64,000 nucleotides of DNA from AA29 sp041481445 (GTDB lineage: Bacteria > Acidobacteriota > Vicinamibacteria > Fen-336). The translations under genes and the position numbers were made by a program. The stretch is taken from contig JBGPBV010000010.1 of assembly GCA_041481445.1 (NCBI GenBank), positions 1 to 64,000 on the forward strand, in the 5' to 3' direction. The notes below the pieces were generated by a model. That model was given only the letters and a program-made list of their open reading frames with translations. It had not been told where the DNA came from and made no database searches. This document shows, piece after piece, positions 59,351 to 64,000 of the stretch (positions within the stretch are counted from its first letter, which is position 1; the number at the start of each line of letters is the position of its first letter).

Positions 59351-61768
59351 TTACCTGACCGTCTCCGGGCCGGCAAGCAGCCGCAGCACGACCGCCCCCG
59401 GACCCTCCAGGGTCAGGCGCTGGCGGGCCAGGGTCTCGGGGACGCCGCGACGGCCCTCCAGCGTGGCCACGACCTCCGGCGGCAGGTCCACCTCGAGGCC
59501 GGCGGGGGGGATCGGCAGCGGTGGACGGCCGGGCGCTCTCAGCACGCCCTGGCCCTCGAGGCGTACGCGCAGCGCCGCCGGCATCTCCCGGGCGCGCAGG
59601 AGCACGGCGTGCTCGCCGGGATCGATCCAGGCCCGCGCGCCCTCCACCCGCGCCCCTTCCACGAAGGCGGTCACGCCCGGGGCGACCTCGATGGCGTCCG
59701 GAAAGCGCGCGGCCGTGCGCGAGGGAGGCCAGCGCTCGAGGACGAGGGCCACGGCGAGGACGGCGGCCGCGAACCCGAAGACGGCGCGGGTCGGACGCGT
59801 TGCCCCGCCTCCGGTCACCGCCGCGCGGACCCACGTCGCGAGAAGGGCGATCATCGCGATCCAGGCCGCGATGCGCGCCCACAGGCCCGGCGCCCCGTCC
59901 GTCCAGGCGCGGATGAACAGGTTCGGGACGTAGACGTTGCCGTCCGCGATCGCGCCGCGCGCGAGCAGGAGGGCGCTGTCGTTGGCGGCGTGCGGGTCGT
60001 TCCAGAGCGCCACGGCCACGATCGCGCTGCACGCGGAGAGCAGGAGGAGCACGGCGAGCAGCCCGCGCCGGGCCGTCGCCGGTACGAGGACGAGGGCCAG
60101 GAGCGCGATCGCGCACGGCAGCGCGGGCATGATGTACCGCCCGAGGTTGCAGACCGCGCCGCTCCAGTTGTCGGCGGCCGCCACCGTCAGGTAGTAGACG
60201 GCCACGGGCAGGGCGCCCCAGCGCAGCCGTCGCGCGGCGGCACCGGGCAGCAGGAGGCCGCCGAAGCCGAGCAGGTAGACCGGCACGTAGGGCAGGAGGC
60301 CGTAGCGGGCGTCGAGGGACAGGCCCAGGAGGCCCTGTCCCCAGCGCGTCGAGCTCACGCCGCCGGGACCCCAGGCCAGGAACAGCGCGTCCGGCCTCAC
60401 GCTCCCCGCGATCCCGAAGTTGTAGAGGGCGACCAGCCAGGCGGACAGGGCTTGCGGGACGAGGAGCGCGCAGAGCGTGCGCAGCGTGACCAGGGCGTCC
60501 ACCGCGCGCACCAGGGCCATCACGACGAGCACGCCCCACACGGGCAGGAACTTCTGGTGCAGCCAGGGAAGGAAGGCGAGGAGGAGGCCCAGCCCCAGCG
60601 CGCGACCGACACGGTCGTCCCACGGCCGCAGGAGGATCGCCCGCAAGGCGACGGCCAGGACGAGCGCGCCCAGCATCTCCGGGTAGAACTGGTACGAGTA
60701 GAAGAGGAAGGGCGGCAGGAGGGCGGTGAGACCGGCGACGAGCGCCGCCCCACCCGCGCCCGCTCCCCCGTCGCGGGCGAGCAGGAAGACGGCGGCCACC
60801 AGCGCGGCGGCCAGGGCGTTCCAGAAGAGGACGGTCACGGCCAGCCGTCCCGCCGTCCCCCGGGCCAGGTTCAGGGCGCGGTCGATCCGCAGCATCGGCG
60901 CCAGCAGGACGGACGGCCCCGGCGCCAGCACGTGGTAGACGCCGCCGTCCTTGCCGCGGATCGTCTGGCGGGTGATGCGGGTCGCGCGGATGGCGGAGGC
61001 GCCGGCCGCGCGGGGGCCGTGCGCGAGCGCCGCCACCATGCCGGCGGACTCGCGAGCCAGTCCGGCGGCGGCGTCGGCGGCCGCGTCGAGCAGCGGGCGC
61101 GGAGTCAGCGCCTCCATGCCCGCGCTGACGCCCTCCACGTCGAGGGTGAGCCCGTGCCCTAGCGCGACCGCCATGCGCAGGGTCTTGGGCTCGTTGCCGG
61201 GATGGCCTTCCCAGCGCCGCGCCGACTCCGGCGTGATCAGCGCGTAGACCACGAACGCCATGAACGCGACCGAGGCCGCGCCGGGCGCGGGCAGGCGGGG
61301 CCGCGGCACGAGCGCCGCCACCAGCGCGGCCAGGATCGCCACCTGCTGGGCGATCGCCCAGTCCTGTCCGAGCGCGACGGGCAGGGTGAAGCCGTACGGA
61401 TAGGTGGGCCGGATCGCGAGCGAGATCAGGGCGAGGACGGTGAGCGCCGGCCGGAGATGGAGGACGGCGAACGAGCGGGCCACCTCCGAGAGGGCCTCCC
61501 TCCAGGACGTTGCGCCGGCGCGCACACGCAGGGCGGCCAGCGTCGTCCATGCCACCACCCCCAGGAACAGCGATGCGAGCGCATGGCGCGCGACCTCCTC
61601 CGCGTCGAGGAGCCGCACCGCCTGCATGACGAAACCGGGCAGGTCGAGCGTGCTGTGGAGGAGGACGCCCACCGCCGCGTCCACGTCGCGCGCGACCGAG
61701 AAGAGGAGGAACGGGAGGAGCGCGCGGAGAGCGAGCGCGGGACCCGATCGGCGCGCCTCGGCGGACAT
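59351..61768 (-). CDS. Large polytopic membrane protein, GT-C glycosyltransferase-like
   Basis: An 805-residue protein with about twelve or more helices. After the third helix region a soluble segment (residues about 185-285) precedes further helices; TALLPPFLFYSYQFYPEMLGAL and FLPWLHQKFLPVWG resemble the conserved membrane face of GT-C/PMT-like transferases, and NLGRYIMPALPC resembles another. A beta-rich extracytoplasmic tail follows (about 650-805). Likely a polyprenyl-phosphate-sugar dependent transferase, but the acidic catalytic motif is not certain. A TACAAT lies five bases before the ATG. Confidence 0.6.
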   Translation of the reverse strand: MSAEARRSGPALALRALLPFLLFSVARDVDAAVGVLLHSTLDLPGFVMQAVRLLDAEEVARHALASLFLGVVAWTTLAALRVRAGATSWREALSEVARSFAVLHLRPALTVLALISLAIRPTYPYGFTLPVALGQDWAIAQQVAILAALVAALVPRPRLPAPGAASVAFMAFVVYALITPESARRWEGHPGNEPKTLRMAVALGHGLTLDVEGVSAGMEALTPRPLLDAAADAAAGLARESAGMVAALAHGPRAAGASAIRATRITRQTIRGKDGGVYHVLAPGPSVLLAPMLRIDRALNLARGTAGRLAVTVLFWNALAAALVAAVFLLARDGGAGAGGAALVAGLTALLPPFLFYSYQFYPEMLGALVLAVALRAILLRPWDDRVGRALGLGLLLAFLPWLHQKFLPVWGVLVVMALVRAVDALVTLRTLCALLVPQALSAWLVALYNFGIAGSVRPDALFLAWGPGGVSSTRWGQGLLGLSLDARYGLLPYVPVYLLGFGGLLLPGAAARRLRWGALPVAVYYLTVAAADNWSGAVCNLGRYIMPALPCAIALLALVLVPATARRGLLAVLLLLSACSAIVAVALWNDPHAANDSALLLARGAIADGNVYVPNLFIRAWTDGAPGLWARIAAWIAMIALLATWVRAAVTGGGATRPTRAVFGFAAAVLAVALVLERWPPSRTAARFPDAIEVAPGVTAFVEGARVEGARAWIDPGEHAVLLRAREMPAALRVRLEGQGVLRAPGRPPLPIPPAGLEVDLPPEVVATLEGRRGVPETLARQRLTLEGPGAVVLRLLAGPETVR

Positions 61769-61773
61769 GGCGG

Positions 61774-61790
61774 ATTGTAGCCGCGGCTAC
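61774..61790 (-). promoter_or_regulatory. Candidate -10 and 14-base palindrome ahead of the GT-C-like gene
   Basis: TACAAT (61774-61779, minus strand) lies five bases before the ATG at 61768. It overlaps a perfect 14-base palindrome GTAGCCGCGGCTAC (61777-61790) that also contains the stop codon of the upstream gene. Confidence 0.4.
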
Positions 61791-62215
61791 GCGATGAAGT
61801 GCCGGTGGGCGAGCCCCTCGCGCGTGGGGCGCGGCAGGAACCCCATCGGGCTCCGGGCGTGGCGCACCCAGAGCGGCAGGTACACCCGCCGGCGGCGCCG
61901 GGCCACGATGACGGCGGCGTGCGGGGGCAGGCGGGCCGCCTCTTCCGGGCCGATCTCGACCCGCACGAACACGAGGTCGCGCGCGTAGTCCACCTGCGCG
62001 CGCTCCCCCGCCGTCTTGAGGAGGGCGGCCAGGAGCACGGCCGGGGCCGCCTCCGGGCCGGCCACGCGCACGAGCACGTCCACCCCGTCGCGCAGGTCGT
62101 CGGCGGCGACGCCGCCCGCGGTCAGGTGCGACACGAACGTGAAGAGGGCGGCGATGCGCCCGAGGCGGTCGCGGGCCTCGAGGGCGTCGATGACGCGCGC
62201 GGCGCACAGGACCAC
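61787..62215 (-). CDS. Transglutaminase-like protein lacking the catalytic cysteine
   Basis: 142 residues from a GTG; the frame is open further upstream (to about 62331) without a standard start, so the true N-terminus may be longer. RDRLGRIAALFTFVSHLT followed by AVLLAALLKTAGERAQV and LVFVRVEI follows the pattern of transglutaminase-like (TGc) domains, in which GDCDD normally precedes the LLAALL helix. Here that position reads PEAAP, so there is no nucleophile. The C-terminal RRRVYLPLWVRHARSP is basic. Possibly a structural or binding relative. Confidence 0.5.
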   Translation of the reverse strand: MVLCAARVIDALEARDRLGRIAALFTFVSHLTAGGVAADDLRDGVDVLVRVAGPEAAPAVLLAALLKTAGERAQVDYARDLVFVRVEIGPEEAARLPPHAAVIVARRRRRVYLPLWVRHARSPMGFLPRPTREGLAHRHFIA

Positions 62216-62331
62216 CCGTGGATGGCGGGCCAGGGCCAGGCAGAGGCGGTGGAGGACGCGGCGGCGGTGTTGATGGACGGCGGGAGAAGCGACGGCCGTC
62301 CGCGGGACCGCGTCCCCGCGGGCGGCCCCGA

Positions 62332-62484
62332 TCAGGCCGACTCCTCGAGGAGGTCCTCGAGTCCCTGGGCCAGGGCCGCGAAGTGGCCCTCCTGGAGCTG
62401 ATGCGCGTACGCGATGAGCAGGCGCACTTCCTCGTCGCTCAGCGTGTCGATGAGGTCGTGGGCCAGGGCGCGGACCTTCTCCAT
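62332..62484 (-). CDS. Small acidic helical protein
   Basis: 50 residues: a strongly helical, leucine-rich protein (HDLIDTLSDEEVRLLIAYAH, then LAQGLEDLLEESA) without cysteines or a signal. The ATG at 62484 is favoured; another at 62496 would add four residues. It sits between the stop of the downstream neighbour of nrdJ and the transglutaminase-like frame. No function recognised. Confidence 0.5.
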   Translation of the reverse strand: MEKVRALAHDLIDTLSDEEVRLLIAYAHQLQEGHFAALAQGLEDLLEESA

Positions 62485-62500
62485 GCCTCCCTGCATCCGT

Positions 62501-62860
62501 TCAGTACCCCCAGGACCGGCCGGGCGCGGCGTGGCGCAGGTAGGACGCGAACCACGCGACCGCTCGTTCCGCGGCGGCAAGGCGCCGGCCGGCCGGTCCG
62601 CCCTGCTGCAGCTCCCACACGTCGCGAGGGGCGCCGAGCCGCGCGAGCGCCACCTCGAGGTCGCCGTCGAAGTCGATCCCCGCCTGCTCGAGGGCGGCCC
62701 GGCAGGCCGTCTCCACGGCCAGCCGGCAGGCGGTGGAGACGAGCGCCTCCGGCCGCCCCTCGTGATGGAGCAGGCGAGCGATGCCCAGGCTGTTCCGGCA
62801 GTGCTCCCACAACTCGTCGGGACCGCTCCCGAGGCGTGCCGGAAAGCCGTTCAGGGCCAC
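62501..62860 (-). CDS. HEPN-like helical protein
   Basis: 119 residues from the GTG at 62860 (or 124 from the GTG at 62875, which overlaps the nrdJ stop). The pattern ARLLHHEGRPEALVSTACRL, AVETACRAAL and the YLRHA region near the end resembles HEPN-type four-helix proteins, with no clear RX4-6H RNase motif. Next to nrdJ on the same strand. Confidence 0.5.
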   Translation of the reverse strand: MALNGFPARLGSGPDELWEHCRNSLGIARLLHHEGRPEALVSTACRLAVETACRAALEQAGIDFDGDLEVALARLGAPRDVWELQQGGPAGRRLAAAERAVAWFASYLRHAAPGRSWGY

Positions 62861-62865
62861 CTGGG

Positions 62866-64000
62866 CTAGCTGCACCCGCTGGTGGACCCGCAGTTCGCGC
62901 AGCGGTAGCAGCTCCCGTTGCGGGTCATGATGCTGCCGCAGTAATGGCAGGAGGGCGCGTCGGCCTGGCTCCGGAACGTCACGGCGGTGCCCGCGGCCGT
63001 CGAGCCCGTCGACCGTGGCGTCACCGGTCCCGACCTCGGCTCCACCGCCGTGCCCTCGCTGCCCTTCACCCCGACCGCCTGCGCCTGCTCGGCGGACAGG
63101 AACTTGGAGGCCAGCCACCGGAAGATGTAGTCCGTGATGCTCTTCGCGAACGGGATCTCCGGGTTCTTGGTGAAGCCGCTGGGCTCGAAGCGGACGTGCG
63201 AGAACTTCTCGACCAGCGCCTCCAGCGGCACGCCGTACTGCAGGGCCATCGAGATCGAGGTGGCGAAGGCGTCCATGAGGCCGGAGATGGTCGAGCCTTC
63301 CTTGGCCATGACCAGGAAGATCTCGCCGGGCTTGCCGTCCTCGTACATGCCGACCGTGATGTAGCCCTCGTGGCCGGCGATCGAGAACTTGTGGGTCAGG
63401 GCGTGCCGCTCGTCCGGCAGCTTGCGCCGGGCCGGGCGCCCCTCGGGGGCGGCGGTGGCCGCGCCGGCGGCGGGGGCCGGCCTGTCGTCCTTGGAGGTGC
63501 TGAGGGGCTGCGACCGCTTGCACCCGTCGCGGTAGACCGCGATGGCCTTGAGCCGCAGCCGCCAGGCCTCGGCGTAGGCGTGCGCGATGTCGTCCGGCGT
63601 GGCCGTGGTCGGCATGTTGACGGTCTTGGAGATCGCCCCGGAGAGGAAGGGCTGCACCGCCGCCATCATCTTGATGTGGCCCATGTAGTGGATGGACCGC
63701 TTGCCGCTGGCGGGCGGGAACGCGCAGTCGAAGACGGCGAGGTGCTCGTCCTTGAGGTGGGGCGCGCCCTCGATCATCTCCTTCTCGTCGATGTAGTGGA
63801 TGATGTCCTCGACCTGCCCGCCGCTGTAGCCGAGCTTCTTGAGCACGCCCGGCACGGACTGGTTGACGATCTTCATCACGCCGCCGCCGACCAGCTTCTT
63901 GTACTTGACCAGGGCGATGTCGGGCTCGATGCCGGTGGTGTCGCAGTCCATCATGAAGCCGATGGTCCCGGTGGGCGCCAGCACCGTGACCTGGCTGTTG
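62866..64000 (-). CDS. nrdJ: Vitamin B12-dependent (class II) ribonucleotide reductase, C-terminal part
   Basis: Partial: the gene enters from the right edge and only its 3' end (about 377 codons) is in the window. Recognisable parts: NSQVTVLAPTGTIGFMMDCDTTGIEPD, part of the catalytic barrel (here split across the edge), SGAISKTVNMPTTATPDDI, RDGCKRSQPL, an IAGHEGYITVGMYEDGKPGE region, and a C-terminal zinc ribbon with CHYCGS and CYRCANCG. It makes deoxynucleotides using adenosylcobalamin and works with or without oxygen. Long adenosylcobalamin-type enzymes of about 1000 residues end in this way. Confidence 0.93.
   Translation of the reverse strand, partial: NSQVTVLAPTGTIGFMMDCDTTGIEPDIALVKYKKLVGGGVMKIVNQSVPGVLKKLGYSGGQVEDIIHYIDEKEMIEGAPHLKDEHLAVFDCAFPPASGKRSIHYMGHIKMMAAVQPFLSGAISKTVNMPTTATPDDIAHAYAEAWRLRLKAIAVYRDGCKRSQPLSTSKDDRPAPAAGAATAAPEGRPARRKLPDERHALTHKFSIAGHEGYITVGMYEDGKPGEIFLVMAKEGSTISGLMDAFATSISMALQYGVPLEALVEKFSHVRFEPSGFTKNPEIPFAKSITDYIFRWLASKFLSAEQAQAVGVKGSEGTAVEPRSGPVTPRSTGSTAAGTAVTFRSQADAPSCHYCGSIMTRNGSCYRCANCGSTSGCS

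Overview
The window is very GC-rich DNA with tightly packed genes, many joined by ATGA, GTGA or TGATG stop/start overlaps. It looks like the chromosome of an uncultured, free-living Gram-negative bacterium. Evidence for an outer membrane is a porin-like barrel, a TonB-type C-terminal domain, lipoprotein and Sec signals, and O-antigen type surface-polymer genes. Class II ribonucleotide reductase, PknB-type kinases, Calx-beta and propeller repeats and very high GC would fit lineages such as Rokubacteria/Methylomirabilota, Acidobacteriota or Myxococcota. This placement is a guess from gene content; no rRNA or other marker gene is present.

Layout. 1-5420: start of lspA (leaving the window), ada, a conserved small gene, thiS-thiG, then a methyltransferase/glycosyltransferase pair. 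5417-8440: an HNH nuclease, a decayed TonB gene, and a PilZ gene coupled to an FGE-like gene. 8533-13454: secreted M28 peptidase, metallophosphoesterase, zinc alcohol dehydrogenase and an ATP-grasp-like protein. 13467-21115: pyrimidine locus, with a phosphodiesterase-like gene, csaA, pyrR, pyrB and pyrC on the minus strand and pyrK, pyrD and pyrF on the plus strand. 21192-26388: YpfJ-like peptidase, MFS transporter, secreted tail-collar protein, and a cytochrome c-FTR1 iron permease with a striking operator-like palindrome at its start, followed by a glutaredoxin-like gene. 26409-33727: DNA-repair operon mrfA, metallo-beta-lactamase-fold gene, mrfB, plus a large membrane protein. 33914-39172: secreted Calx-beta/propeller protein, then a glycosyltransferase and an O-antigen-ligase-like protein. 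39273-43236: two convergent paralogous Ser/Thr kinases. 43264-46888: radical SAM/SPASM protein with folE, a TIGR04282-type transferase, and a porin-like barrel.

46882-54594 is the most unusual region: a peptidase-S74 tail-fibre-like protein followed upstream by three tandem, translationally coupled secreted paralogs. Each paralog has the same N-terminal domain, a tail-fibre-like middle and exactly seven approximately 50-residue repeats carrying an HCX4C motif, probably a disulfide-stapled seven-bladed propeller. 54673-59322: a two-ATPase/two-permease ABC transporter with an anchored protein. 59351-64000: a GT-C-like membrane protein, a transglutaminase-like protein without its catalytic cysteine, two small proteins and the 3' end of the B12-dependent ribonucleotide reductase gene.

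Many genes that follow an intergenic gap have a -10-like hexamer only 5 to 10 bases before the start codon and no Shine-Dalgarno sequence, suggesting common leaderless transcription. Others (M28 peptidase, collar protein, YpfJ, porin, mrfA) have clear ribosome binding sites. I saw no tRNA, rRNA, CRISPR array, insertion sequence or integrase.
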